Below the pieces are notes generated by a model that ran no database searches, was not told the DNA's origin, and saw only the letters and a list, made by a program, of their open reading frames with translations. From positions 496,001 through 560,000 of the forward strand of contig JADKCI010000001.1 of the NCBI GenBank assembly GCA_016714645.1: a DNA stretch of 64,000 bases. Direction: 5' to 3'. Made by a program: the position numbers and the translations under genes. Positions 1 to 9,365 of this stretch are shown one piece after another. This DNA comes from Chromatiaceae bacterium. GTDB lineage: Bacteria > Pseudomonadota > Gammaproteobacteria > Chromatiales > Chromatiaceae. Within the stretch, counting starts at the first letter, position 1. Each line of letters opens with the position of its first letter.

Positions 1-2083
1 GGATGGTGTCGGTCAGCGCCACGGCCTCGTTGGTGCGTGGACGGTCGTCGAGGAAGGACAGGCCCCCGAAGAAGTCGCCACGCCCGTAGGTGGCGATGTG
101 GCGGGTATGGCCGGCGCCGACCGGGGCGAAGAGGCGCACCGCGCCCCGCCGGATCCAGTAAATGCCGTCGCCCTCGGAACCCGTGCCGAAAATGATATCC
201 CCGGCCTTGTAGGCGCGCTCCTCCAGGCGCGCCTCCAGGTCATGCAGGGTTTCATCCTTTCTATTGCCAAAGATCTCCATCTCATGTAACTGGATGGGCG
301 GCTCTTCCTCTTCCAAAACCTCCAGGGGGGCATCCCTTTCGCCCAGGAGGCGGTCCTCGACCCACTCGATGGCATTATCCAGGGTCGGAAAGACGCGCAT
401 CGTCGCCTCGTCCGGGATGATGACGCCGGTTTGTTCAAGAAATTCCCGCAGGTTGCGGCCATTAGCCAGCATTTCGGGGATGCCGGAGAGAATCAGCAGG
501 GCACCCTTCTCCGCCAGGCCCTCGCGCACGATGACCAGGAGGTGGGCCGCGGTGACGTCCATCGACTGGACCCGCCTGAGGTCCAGGATCATGTAGTGGC
601 GCTTGCCGAACTCGGGTTCGAGTTGGGAATAGAGTTGCTGAGAGGTGCCAAAAAAGAGGCTGCCCTGGAGCTCGAAGATGACGGCCTGGTCACCCTTTTT
701 CTCGATGATGTCCATTTCCGATTCCACCCGCTTGAAGGTGGACGACACCTGGTTGACGTAAACCTTGCGGCGGACGACGGCACCGCCGATCTGCTCGCGC
801 ACGAACAGGAGGATGGCCAAGCCGACGCCCGTCCCGGAGGCCGCGATCAGGCCAACGGTGAGGGCGACCATGACGACGGCCAGGACCACCACAAAGTCGA
901 AGACCGTCGCCCGCGATTGGATGAAGTGCAGGGGTTCGCGGTCAATCATGCGAATGCCGACGACGATCAGGACACCCGCCAGGGCGGCCACGGGGATCCA
1001 GGCCAGGAAGGAACCGAGGGCCAGGGCGGCCACCAGGGCGAAGACACCTTCCAGAATGCCCGAAACCCGGGTGCGGCCACCGCTGTTGAGGTTGACCAGG
1101 GTGGGACCCATGGCCCCCGCTCCAGGGACGCCGCCGACGGACGAGGAGCAGATATTGGCGACGCCCTGCGCGACCAGTTCACGGTTGGAGTCGTGGCGGC
1201 TGCGCGTCAGTTGATCAACCACGACGCAGGTTTTCAGAGTGTCGATGGAGAGTAGCACGGCCAGGGTCGCGGCCATTCCAAACAGACCAGCCACCTGACC
1301 CAGGCGGAGATCGCCAATGTCCCGCCAGTGTCCGGAGACGGCGGCGATGATACCATCCTGCTGGGCGTTCATGGGGCCTACCACCAGAGGGTTTCCCTCA
1401 GTTTGCCAGAGGCTTGGGTCCACCATGGCCGCCAGACTGAAGTAGGTCGCCAGACCTGCCAGGATACCGATGATGGTGCCAGGTATCAGCTTCGTCAGTT
1501 TGGGACCGACAAAGGTAAAGAAGATGGTGGCGCCACCGACGGCGACGGCCCGCCAGTCCCAGAGGGCGGGTGCTGCCAGTATTTCCCACCAGTGGCTGCC
1601 CGGCGCGCCGAGTAATTTGGGGATCTGGCTGCCAAGGATGATGAGTCCCACGCCGGACATATAGCCGCTGACCACTGGGTAAGGAATGAATTTGATCAGG
1701 CGGCCGATGCCCACGAAGCCGAGCATCATCTGGCCGAGACCCGTGATGACGCCCAAGAGGATGAGCAGCAGGATGATGGCGTCGGCCTGCACCCCCTGTT
1801 GGTTCAGGGTGATGGCGAAGGCGGAGAGCACGGCGGCGGCTGGCGCGCAGGGGGTGGTGATGAGACGATCGGTGCCACCCAGCGTTGGGGCGACAAGGCC
1901 AAGCACGGTGGCGCCGATGATGCCGGCCATGGCGCCCAGGGACGCATAGCTCGGTCCGATGGCGGCATAGATGGTGACACCGAAGGCGATAGAAGAGGGG
2001 AGCACCACCAGCATGGCCGCGAGGCCACCCCAGAAGTCCCCCAGGTCTGTCTTGATTTTTCCTTTAAAGGTGTTTCCGATCAC
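1..2083 (-). CDS. SulP-family anion transporter with STAS and cyclic-nucleotide-binding domains (partial, C-terminus cut by window edge)
   Basis: Inner-membrane permease of the SulP/SLC26 family, which moves sulfate, bicarbonate or related anions; the substrate cannot be read here. Reading the minus strand gives an N-terminal permease region rich in hydrophobic helices (about residues 15-440, with the family-like stretch PYPVVSGYMSGVG), then a STAS domain (about 470-585, LDLRRVQSMDVTAAHLL) and, after an acidic linker, a CAP_ED domain (FFGGLSFLDDRPRTNEA near the window edge). The frame is open to base 1, so the C-terminus is missing. GTG at 2083 has a GAGG about 7 bases upstream; an in-frame ATG at 2098 lacks a ribosome site, so 2083 is preferred. 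SulP-STAS-cNMP fusions are known; gating by a nucleotide is inference. Confidence 0.88.
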   Translation of the reverse strand, partial: MIGNTFKGKIKTDLGDFWGGLAAMLVVLPSSIAFGVTIYAAIGPSYASLGAMAGIIGATVLGLVAPTLGGTDRLITTPCAPAAAVLSAFAITLNQQGVQADAIILLLILLGVITGLGQMMLGFVGIGRLIKFIPYPVVSGYMSGVGLIILGSQIPKLLGAPGSHWWEILAAPALWDWRAVAVGGATIFFTFVGPKLTKLIPGTIIGILAGLATYFSLAAMVDPSLWQTEGNPLVVGPMNAQQDGIIAAVSGHWRDIGDLRLGQVAGLFGMAATLAVLLSIDTLKTCVVVDQLTRSRHDSNRELVAQGVANICSSSVGGVPGAGAMGPTLVNLNSGGRTRVSGILEGVFALVAALALGSFLAWIPVAALAGVLIVVGIRMIDREPLHFIQSRATVFDFVVVLAVVMVALTVGLIAASGTGVGLAILLFVREQIGGAVVRRKVYVNQVSSTFKRVESEMDIIEKKGDQAVIFELQGSLFFGTSQQLYSQLEPEFGKRHYMILDLRRVQSMDVTAAHLLVIVREGLAEKGALLILSGIPEMLANGRNLREFLEQTGVIIPDEATMRVFPTLDNAIEWVEDRLLGERDAPLEVLEEEEPPIQLHEMEIFGNRKDETLHDLEARLEERAYKAGDIIFGTGSEGDGIYWIRRGAVRLFAPVGAGHTRHIATYGRGDFFGGLSFLDDRPRTNEAVALTDTI

Positions 2084-2098
2084 GCTATACCCTCGCAT

Positions 2099-2400
2099 GG
2101 CTGGATGTGATGGCAACTTACCCCCTTCCCCCAGGGAAGAAGGCTCGGGCCGGTGGTCGAAGGTATCAACCTGCATCTTTCGTGCCTAACGATCAAGATC
2201 AGCATATTTCATTTTAAATCAATAAGAAAGCGAGGAGGGCAATGGATTTTACTCTGTGCCAGGGGTGTCGCGTTGAGGAGACGGCCATTCGCGACAGCCC
2301 CATAAAACTCAATTAATACAATAGGGTTATGTTAGCTTTCTAGCTGCCGGGGTGCAGCTTTTGCTGCACCCCTCTCGGCTCCCGGGGTGATGCGAAAGGC
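2099..2400. other. Intergenic gap, AT-rich in the middle
   Basis: About 300 bases without a gene between the start of the SulP gene and the stop of the response-regulator gene. The part around 2180-2340 is AT-rich and probably carries the SulP promoter on the minus strand, but I could not find a well-spaced -35/-10 pair. The only other structure is the perfect hairpin at 2349-2372. Confidence 0.4.
2349..2372 (-). terminator. Perfect 10-bp hairpin downstream of the response-regulator gene
   Basis: GGGGTGCAGC and GCTGCACCCC pair perfectly around a TTTT loop. It lies 28 bases past the stop of the minus-strand sigma-54 regulator, the right place for a terminator. No T-run follows on either strand, so it may be a factor-dependent terminator or a 3'-end stabilising hairpin. 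Confidence 0.5.
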
Positions 2401-3813
2401 TTATTCCCGGTTCATGAGATGCAGACGGCGGTTGAGGGACTGGCGACTGATGCCGAGCAGCATGGCGGCAAGGCCCTGGTTATGATTGGCGCGGCGCATG
2501 GCCTCCTCCACCAGGAAAATATCGGCCTCCTTGAGGGAAGGAAAGCGGCCCGGGATGGCCAGGCCTGGCCCCTCGGCAAGGCTCGGGGGCACAGGCTCGA
2601 CACTGGCGCGATCCCGGCGCACTACCTGCTGGAAGCTGTCCATAGCCAGGACGCCCCCAACCCGGTGCTGAGCCATGGCATTAAAGACCAGGGCTCGCAA
2701 TTCGCGGATATTGCCGGGAAAATCATAAAGAGAGAGGAGGGTGAGCAGCTCCCCGGGGATGCGTGGCGCGGGGCGTCCCAGGGCTTGGGCCGCCTCGTTG
2801 ATAAAGTGCTGGAGCAGGAGCGGCAGGTCGTCCAGGCGTTCGCGCAGCGGGGGCAGTTCGATGGGATGGCTGGAGAGCCGAAAATAGAGGTCCTGACGAA
2901 ACTTGCCACGATCCATGCGGCGATGCAGGGCCTGGTTGGTAGCGGCGAGGATGCGGGCATCGGTGGTTCTTGGCATGTCCGAGCCAATGGGGTAATAGTT
3001 TTGAGCCTGCAGCAGGCGCAGCAGTTTGACCTGGGAGGCGGGCTTGAGATCGCCGATCTCGTCCAGGAAGAGGGTGCCACCCGCCGCCTTGGCGATGAGG
3101 CCCTCCCGTTCCCGTTCGGCGCCGGTGAAGGCGCCGCGCACATGACCAAAGAGGGTATCGGAGAAGAGGTTGTCATCCAGACCGGCGGCGTTCAGGCAGA
3201 CCAACTCGCCGCCTCGGCCGCTAAGGCGATGGATGGCCTCGGCGATGAGTTCCTTGCCGGTGCCCGTCTCGCCCGTGATCAGGACCGGTTCCCCGGAGTC
3301 AGCAATGGCCTCGGCATAGCGAAACAGCCGCTGCATCCTGTGGTTGCGGCTGATGATGGCGGCGAAGGCTTCCGGGTGAGTCATGCCCTCGCCCATGAGA
3401 CTGGATCTGAGGGAACCGATTTCCTGGCGGAGCAGGCGGATCTCCAGGGCGCGGCGCACGCTGGAGACGAAGCGACTCTCCTCCACGGGCTTGACCAGGT
3501 AGTCGAAGGCCCCTTCCTTCATGCATGACACCGCCGTCTCCACCTCCTGGGAGGCGGTCATGACTACCACGGGGATCTCGGGATAGTCGCGCGTTAGCCG
3601 CGGCAATAACTCCTGGCCGGTGACGTGAGGCATGAAGAGGTCGAGGACGATCACCCCGGCTGTTTGCCGCTCCAGGAGCGGTAAGAGTTCGCGGCCGTCG
3701 CCCAGGGTGGTGACGGTGGTGATGCCGTGGGTATTGAGCAGGTATTCCGCCCCGAAGAGGATATCTTCCTCGTCGTCCACCAGGACGACCGGCCATTTTT
3801 GTCGGGTCTCCAT
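2401..3813 (-). CDS. Sigma-54-dependent response regulator (NtrC/AtoC type)
   Basis: DNA-binding response regulator of 470 residues acting on sigma-54 RNA polymerase. Receiver domain at the N-terminus with acidic DDEED and the likely phosphorylated Asp near residue 56 (IVLDLFMPH); AAA+ domain with Walker A GETGTGKE, an intact GAFTGA loop near residue 228 that contacts sigma-54, and Walker B LFLDEIGD; Fis-type helix-turn-helix at the C-terminus (LLGISRQSLNRRLHLM). The open frame extends to 3939, but the ATG at 3813 places the receiver domain right at the start as in the family. It begins 25 bases after the stop of the CHASE kinase gene, so the two form a two-component pair. The signal and target genes are unknown. 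Confidence 0.9.
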   Translation of the reverse strand: METRQKWPVVLVDDEEDILFGAEYLLNTHGITTVTTLGDGRELLPLLERQTAGVIVLDLFMPHVTGQELLPRLTRDYPEIPVVVMTASQEVETAVSCMKEGAFDYLVKPVEESRFVSSVRRALEIRLLRQEIGSLRSSLMGEGMTHPEAFAAIISRNHRMQRLFRYAEAIADSGEPVLITGETGTGKELIAEAIHRLSGRGGELVCLNAAGLDDNLFSDTLFGHVRGAFTGAEREREGLIAKAAGGTLFLDEIGDLKPASQVKLLRLLQAQNYYPIGSDMPRTTDARILAATNQALHRRMDRGKFRQDLYFRLSSHPIELPPLRERLDDLPLLLQHFINEAAQALGRPAPRIPGELLTLLSLYDFPGNIRELRALVFNAMAQHRVGGVLAMDSFQQVVRRDRASVEPVPPSLAEGPGLAIPGRFPSLKEADIFLVEEAMRRANHNQGLAAMLLGISRQSLNRRLHLMNRE

Positions 3814-3838
3814 GCTTGACCTCACCTGGATCTTGTTT

Positions 3839-6037
3839 TCAAGCCGTTGCGACCGGCAGCCAGACGCTGACCTTGGTGCCAATGCCGGGTTGGGATTCGA
3901 TTTCCATCCGGCCGGAGTGATGCTGAACGATACGGGCACAAATGGAAAGCCCCAGCCCGGTGCCGCCCGTCTTCACCCGGGTGGTGAAGAAGGGCTCCGT
4001 CACCCGTTCCCGGACCTCCTCGGTCATACCCTGGCCTTCATCCTCGACCGTCACCCGCACGAATTCGCCTTCGGGCTCCAGGGAAGCAGTGATCTGGACC
4101 CCGGCGTCGCGATGAGGGAGGGATTGGAGGGCATTGAGGATCAGGTTGATAAAGACCTGTTCCAGTTGCTGGCCATTGCCGCGCACCCGGGGCAGGGATG
4201 GGGGCAGCAGGAGGCGACAATGCGCCGTGTGTTTGTGGATCTGGCTTTGGAGCAAGGAGAGGGCGGTGGGCAGGATCTCGCCCAGATCCACGGCATGGTC
4301 CAGATCTCCGGCGTCCGGACGGGCCATGTGCTTGAGGTTGCCCACGATCTTCTCGATCCGCTGGGAGCCCTTGACGATACCCTCCAGGAGTCGCGGCAGG
4401 CCTTCCAGGGCCTTGGCCACCGGCATGCCGCCGAGGCTGAAGTCACCGTATTCCCGGCGATGGCGGTCCAACACCTTGCGGATGTCCTTCCAACTGCGCG
4501 CCAGGATGGAAGCGTTGAAGTGGATGGCGTTGTTGGGATTGTTGATCTCATGGGCCACGCTGGCGGCCAGGACGCCAAGGGAGGCCATGCGGGCATTGCG
4601 GATGGCGTGGGCCTCCAGGACCCGTTTTTCGGTGACATCGGTCAGGATTACCATGGCGGCTGTTACCTTGGCTCCCTCGCGAAGGGGCACCAGACGCAGG
4701 TCCCACCAGGTCGAGTCATCCCCCGCGTAACCAAGGCCCTCGGGCTCGCCAATGGTCAGCACGCGAGCGAGGGCCTGATTGAAATGCTCCCGGGCTCGAA
4801 TTGGAAGAAAGCCCTCCGCTCGCCGTTCCTTCCCCCCCGCCGGGAGGGCGGGCAGGGGCCGGTTCAGAATGAGCAGGTCCCCGTCCCGATTTACCGTCAT
4901 GATGATGTCGGGCGACTGATGGAACAGGATGCTCAACTTCTGTTCCGATGCCCTCAGTTCCTCCTCGATGCGCAACCGCAGGCGCAGGGCCGCGCGGAAG
5001 TGCAGGATGAAGAGGACCATGACAAGGGTCAGGGCCAGGCCACTCACCAGGACGATCCAGGGGCCCTCCAGGAAGAGCTCGGTGGTGAACTGGCGGGTCG
5101 GTGAACAGGTGATGGACCAGCGCCGGTCGGCCACGGGAAAGGTCTCGGTGACGCGCGGGGCGGGATCCAGGTCCCAGCCCCGCCATGCGGTGCTGGCGGG
5201 AGCGGGGTCACGGTTGAGCCGGCTGGCGTAGAAGTCGAGCAGCTTCTCCCCGGTCGGCGCGGATTCATCCTGCACCAGGAATTCGACCCCCCGGGGCTCC
5301 AGGAGGCCCATGGCGGTATCGGCGATATCGGCGATGCGGAAGACGCCGACCACGAAGCCCTGGAGTTGGGTCTGGCGCTCCCGATCCGTGGCCCCGGGGG
5401 GCAGGGGGCGAAAGACCGGCATGAAGGCCATGAAGCCGTATTGAGGGTTATCCCCCCTGATCAAGGGGATGCGGCCACTGACCACCATGTCGCCGCTGGC
5501 CAGGGCCCGCCCCATCAGGGCCCGTAAGACCGGATTTTCTCCCATATCCTGGCCCACCAGGAGACCGCTGTCCCGTTCCGATTCCAGATATTGGATGGGG
5601 AAGCGGTCAGGCTGCTGGGTCTTGGGCTGGGAGGCGGCCCGATCCCCGCCGCCAGGCGCCATGCTGCCCGGTCCTGGCGCTTCCTGGGTGAAATCCCGCT
5701 CCTGGGTCATCCCGGCCGGGACCGCTTGTCGGGGTACCCAGGCCAGGGCCTGGATACCCTGATAGCGGTCGAAGAGCCCTCGGGCGAAGAGTTCGAAGGC
5801 CCGGCCATCGACCTGCTCGGAGACCCGGAAGAGATCATGGAGGGAGCGCACGGCATCCAGTCGCTCCTCGATCCCCTTCTTCAGAACGCGATTGCGGTTG
5901 TGGGCCAGCCACTCGAACTCCAGTTGATGGCGCGCCTCCAGATCAGTGTGGATGACCCAAAAGGCCCCCAGTGACAAGAGGAGTCCGGCCAAGCCTACCA
6001 GGATGGCCAGCCCATGGAGCTTTAGAAACCGCGACAT
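3839..6037 (-). CDS. Membrane sensor histidine kinase with CHASE and PAS domains
   Basis: A 732-residue inner-membrane kinase. One N-terminal membrane helix (about residues 8-30), a periplasmic CHASE-like domain (about 40-320, with the CHASE-type phrase YQGIQALAWVPR), a second membrane helix (about 325-347), a PAS domain (about 365-480), then a HisKA-like segment with phospho-acceptor His in HEINNPNNAIH near residue 495 and an HATPase domain with N-box NLILNALQSLP, G1 DEGQGM and G2 GGTGLGLS. It lies directly upstream of, and surely feeds, the sigma-54 response regulator. CHASE domains bind small extracellular ligands, but nothing here identifies the ligand. Confidence 0.9.
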   Translation of the reverse strand: MSRFLKLHGLAILVGLAGLLLSLGAFWVIHTDLEARHQLEFEWLAHNRNRVLKKGIEERLDAVRSLHDLFRVSEQVDGRAFELFARGLFDRYQGIQALAWVPRQAVPAGMTQERDFTQEAPGPGSMAPGGGDRAASQPKTQQPDRFPIQYLESERDSGLLVGQDMGENPVLRALMGRALASGDMVVSGRIPLIRGDNPQYGFMAFMPVFRPLPPGATDRERQTQLQGFVVGVFRIADIADTAMGLLEPRGVEFLVQDESAPTGEKLLDFYASRLNRDPAPASTAWRGWDLDPAPRVTETFPVADRRWSITCSPTRQFTTELFLEGPWIVLVSGLALTLVMVLFILHFRAALRLRLRIEEELRASEQKLSILFHQSPDIIMTVNRDGDLLILNRPLPALPAGGKERRAEGFLPIRAREHFNQALARVLTIGEPEGLGYAGDDSTWWDLRLVPLREGAKVTAAMVILTDVTEKRVLEAHAIRNARMASLGVLAASVAHEINNPNNAIHFNASILARSWKDIRKVLDRHRREYGDFSLGGMPVAKALEGLPRLLEGIVKGSQRIEKIVGNLKHMARPDAGDLDHAVDLGEILPTALSLLQSQIHKHTAHCRLLLPPSLPRVRGNGQQLEQVFINLILNALQSLPHRDAGVQITASLEPEGEFVRVTVEDEGQGMTEEVRERVTEPFFTTRVKTGGTGLGLSICARIVQHHSGRMEIESQPGIGTKVSVWLPVATA

Positions 6038-6083
6038 GGAGGCCTTCCAGGGTTAGACTTCGGAGAGTGAATTATCATATCCG

Positions 6084-6097
6084 GCCGATTCATCGGC
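6084..6097. promoter_or_regulatory. Inverted repeat between kinase and Crp/Fnr genes
   Basis: GCCGAT-TC-ATCGGC is a perfect 6-bp inverted repeat with a 2-base centre in the 80-base gap between the divergent kinase and Crp/Fnr genes. It is a possible operator for either gene. It does not match the classic FNR/CRP half-sites (TTGAT or TGTGA), so self-binding by the Crp/Fnr protein is speculative. Confidence 0.35.
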
Positions 6098-6117
6098 TGA
6101 ATCCTGGGTGCTGGTTA

Positions 6118-6843
6118 ATGGGTGCGATGATGATCGAGGAATTACGCGGGGCCTTGCTGCTTTCCCAACTGTCCCAAGAACAACAGGAGCGGGTGGCACG
6201 GCGGGCCGTGCGACTGCGGCTGGAAGATGGTCAGATGCTCTTCAGCCAGGGCGATCCCTCCGAGCGATTTTATCTGGTCCTATCGGGTCAGATCAGGTTG
6301 TTTCGCCTGTCTCCGGACGGGGCGGAGAAGGTCATTGAAATCGCCGGGGCGGGGGAGACCTTCGCCGAGGCCCTGATGTTCCTGAACGCCCCGCGCTATC
6401 CGGTCTGCGCGGCGGCCTTGGGCCCGACCGAGCTGATTGGCATGGATGCCAGGGACTTCGCCCGCATGATGCGGGAGTCCGTCGATACCTGCATGGTCGT
6501 GCTCGGCGCCCTGAGCCAGCGCTTGCGCGGCCTGGTGCGGGAGATCGACAACCTCACCCTGCATTCGGCCACGAGCCGCTTCGCCAGTTACCTGCTTGCC
6601 CGGCGCCCTGCCGAGGGCCAGGTCATCGAGCTGGATGCACGCAAGGGGGTCATCGCCTCGCGGCTCTCCATCAAGCCCGAGACCTTCTCCCGCATTGAAA
6701 AGGACCTGAGTGAGCGCGGTATCATCGCCGTTCAGGGGATGCGCGTTCGCCTCCTGAAGGTGGAGATTTTGGAGCAACTCGCCGGCCTGGGCGATTATCG
6801 GGAACTGATGGCCTTGCCGTGCGAGTCGGGCGGGCAGCTCTAA
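6118..6843 (+). CDS. Crp/Fnr-family transcriptional regulator (Dnr-like)
   Basis: A 241-residue regulator. N-terminal cyclic-nucleotide-type beta-roll (about residues 10-125, MLFSQGDPSERFYLVLSG), dimerisation helix (SQRLRGLVREIDNL) and C-terminal winged helix with recognition segment GVIASRLSIKPETFSRIEKDL. It lacks the N-terminal cysteines that hold the FeS cluster of FNR, and the sensing pocket lacks the full cAMP phosphate-binding set. This matches Dnr/NNR-like members that sense NO or haem ligands, but that assignment is inference. ATGs at 6118, 6127 and 6130 are all possible starts; none has a strong ribosome site. It is divergent from the CHASE kinase gene and convergent with the hybrid kinase. 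Confidence 0.85.
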   Translation: MGAMMIEELRGALLLSQLSQEQQERVARRAVRLRLEDGQMLFSQGDPSERFYLVLSGQIRLFRLSPDGAEKVIEIAGAGETFAEALMFLNAPRYPVCAAALGPTELIGMDARDFARMMRESVDTCMVVLGALSQRLRGLVREIDNLTLHSATSRFASYLLARRPAEGQVIELDARKGVIASRLSIKPETFSRIEKDLSERGIIAVQGMRVRLLKVEILEQLAGLGDYRELMALPCESGGQL

Positions 6844-6876
6844 CCCGCGGCTATCTCGATCCTGTCCTTCCCGCAG

Positions 6877-9311
6877 TCATGATCCCCGGGTGCGCTTGAT
6901 CCAGCTCGTCAGGCTCTTGTGGAGTTCACTCAGGCCCAGGGGTTTGCTGAGATAGTCGTCCATGCCGGCGTCCAGGCAGCGTTCCCGGTCGCCGGGCATG
7001 GCCAGGGCCGTGAGGGCGATGATGGGGGTCAGACGGAGGGTCGGGTCGGCGCGCAGGCGTCGGGTTGCCTCCAGGCCATCGAATTCCGGCATCTGGACGT
7101 CCATGATGATGATGTCGGGCCGGCAGGCCCGCGCCAGGGTGACCGCCTCCAGTCCATCCTGGGCGGTGTGGACCTCGAAACCGCGCAGCCGCAGATAGTT
7201 GGAGACCATTTCCAGGTTGTCGGCATTGTCCTCCGCCAGCAGCACCCGCGCGGGGGCCAGGGATGGGGTGGGCGGGCTGGCCTCTTCGGTAACCCTTTCC
7301 TCCCGCACCTCGATGCCCTTCTGGGCCTGGGGGTTCCAGGGGAGGATGAGATCGAAGTGGCTGCCCTTGCCGACCGCGCTCGCTACCTCGATGGTCCCGC
7401 CGTGGAGCTGGGCCATGCCATAGGCCAGGGCGAGGCCAAGACCGGTGCCGCCGTGTTGCCGTGACAGCCGGCTATCGATTTGGACGAAGGGCTTGAAGAG
7501 GCGTTCGAGCTGGTCGGCGGGGATCCCGATGCCCGTGTCCCAGACGCGAATTCGGACCTGGCGATGGTCCGCTTCGCCCATGACGTCCAGGCCGATGGTC
7601 CCGCCCTCGGGGGTGAACTTGACGGCGTTGCCCAGCAGGTTGATGAGCATCTGCTTGAGGCGGCGGCTGTCGCCATGCACCAGTTGCACCGCCGGGTCGA
7701 GTCGCGTCTCCAGGCGCAGCCCCTTGGCCGTGGCGGGGGCCGGATGAGGCGCAGACAGGCGTCCCAGAGCTGGTTGACCGGGACCTGGTCCAGATGCAAG
7801 GTCATGCGGCCCGAGGCCACCCGGGACATATCCAGAATGTCGTTGATGAGTTCCAGCAGGTGGGCGCCGTTTTCGTGGATGGTGTAGGCGGCCTTGGCCT
7901 GCTGGGGGCTGAGGGCTCCGAGGAGGCCGTCGCCCATGGTTTCGGACAGGCCCAGAATGCTGGTGAGGGGCGTACGGAGTTCGTGACTCATGGCGGCCAG
8001 GAACTCGTCCTTGGCGCGGGCGGTGCGGCCCAGTTCGGCGTTGGCGCGATCCAACTCGGCGGTTCGCTCCCGGACCCGCTCCGTGAGCAGGGCACGCTCT
8101 TGGGCCAGGGCATCGTGGGCGAGGCGCAGCGCTATCTCGGCCTGCCGCCGCTCCGAGACGTCCGAGAAGTTGACCACGGCCCCTACCAGTTGTCCGTCCC
8201 TTAGGATCGGATTGGCGTGATATTCCACCGGGAAGGAACTGCCGTCCGCCCGCCAGAAGACCTCGTCGTCCACATGTACCGGGCGTCCATCCCGGAAGAT
8301 ATTGGAGGCGAGACACTCCGTGGCGGGGTAGTGGCTGCCTTCGGGGTGGCTGTGGTGCATCAGGTCATGCATCTTGACCCCCTCCAGGGCCACCGAGGAC
8401 GCATGGCCCAGGAGTTGGGCGGCGGCCGGGTTGCAGAAGATGCAGATTCCCTGGGTATCGACGCCAAAGATGCCTTCCCCGGTGGATTCCAGCAGCAGGC
8501 GGGCATGGGCCTCGCTCTGGCGGAGGCTTTCCCGCGACTCCGCCAGGTTTTCCTGCATGGTCTTGAGGGCCGCCAGCATCTGGGCATTCTCGTCTTCGCC
8601 CGTGACGCGGATCGGAGTCGAGAAGTCACCCGCGCTCACGCGGCGGGCGATAGCGGTGGCGGTGGCGATGGGCTGGCCGATGGTTCGATCCACCAGCAGG
8701 ATCAGGAGCGCGATGGCGCCGGTCATGACCCCCACCATGATCAGGAAGATGTGGCGCTCCACCCCGGCGATACTGATGGCAATGTTGGCCAGAGTCTGGT
8801 CCTTGTGGGCCAGGGCCGCCTCGACAACCTTGTCCAGCAGGTCCGTGGGCTGTCGATCGATGCCCCGCACCCGCTCATCGACCCCCAACGACGCCCCCTC
8901 GTCGCTGAGCCGATGCTGACCCAGGGCCAGGCGATACTCCTCGCCGAGGTGGGTATGGGCCTCCAGAAACTGGCCGGCGGTCTCGCGTGCCGCCAGGTTC
9001 TCCCCCAGAAGTTCGATGAGGCGCTGCATGGAGGCGCGGGTGTTTTGTTCCTCATTTTCAAACTGGGCCAGGTATTGATCAAAGAGAGCGGGGTTCTGGC
9101 CGCGCAGCAGGATGTTTTTCCATTCCTGCACTTGCTTCTTGAAGCGCACCTGGGTGGAGAGGGCGGTCGCCACGATCTGGGAACTGGCCTCCCGGACCTC
9201 CCCGGCCTGGCTGTTGGCCTGTTGGTAGAGCCGAAAGGCGTAGAGGCCGGCCATGAGGTTGACGACCAGGATGCAGATCAAGCCGGTGGCGAATTTGGCG
9301 CGGATCGTCAT
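6877..9311 (-). pseudogene. Hybrid sensor histidine kinase interrupted by a one-base frameshift
   Basis: Two overlapping frames together encode one protein. The 5' frame (start 9311) holds two membrane helices (about residues 8-28 and 180-205), HAMP (about 207-260), PAS (about 270-400) and HisKA with SHELRTPLTS near residue 443; it then runs out of homology after LWDACLRLIRP. The second frame picks up at once with ATAKGLRLETR and carries HATPase (LGNAVKFTPEGG, GGTGLGLA) and a receiver domain with IIIMDVQMPEFDG, ending at 6877. The break falls at a run of five G (7735-7739, plus strand). One extra base there restores an 811-residue ORF exactly, so this is either a sequencing indel or a recent mutation. 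It starts 54 bases after glmS. Confidence 0.85.
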
Positions 9312-9365
9312 GGCGAGTTACCCGTCCTGGCCACGGACGACGAGGGTGGAATGGAGAGGAATGGG

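Noticed and set aside
431..1255. 274-codon plus-strand ORF
   Set aside because: Antisense to the SulP gene; rich in Asp/His/Gly repeats typical of a reversed hydrophobic protein gene.
2419..3528. Long plus-strand ORF of 369 codons
   Set aside because: Lies fully opposite the sigma-54 response regulator, whose domains are unmistakable; it is a GC-rich antisense shadow.
3632..5104. 490-codon plus-strand ORF
   Set aside because: Antisense to the CHASE kinase and regulator; no recognisable domain.
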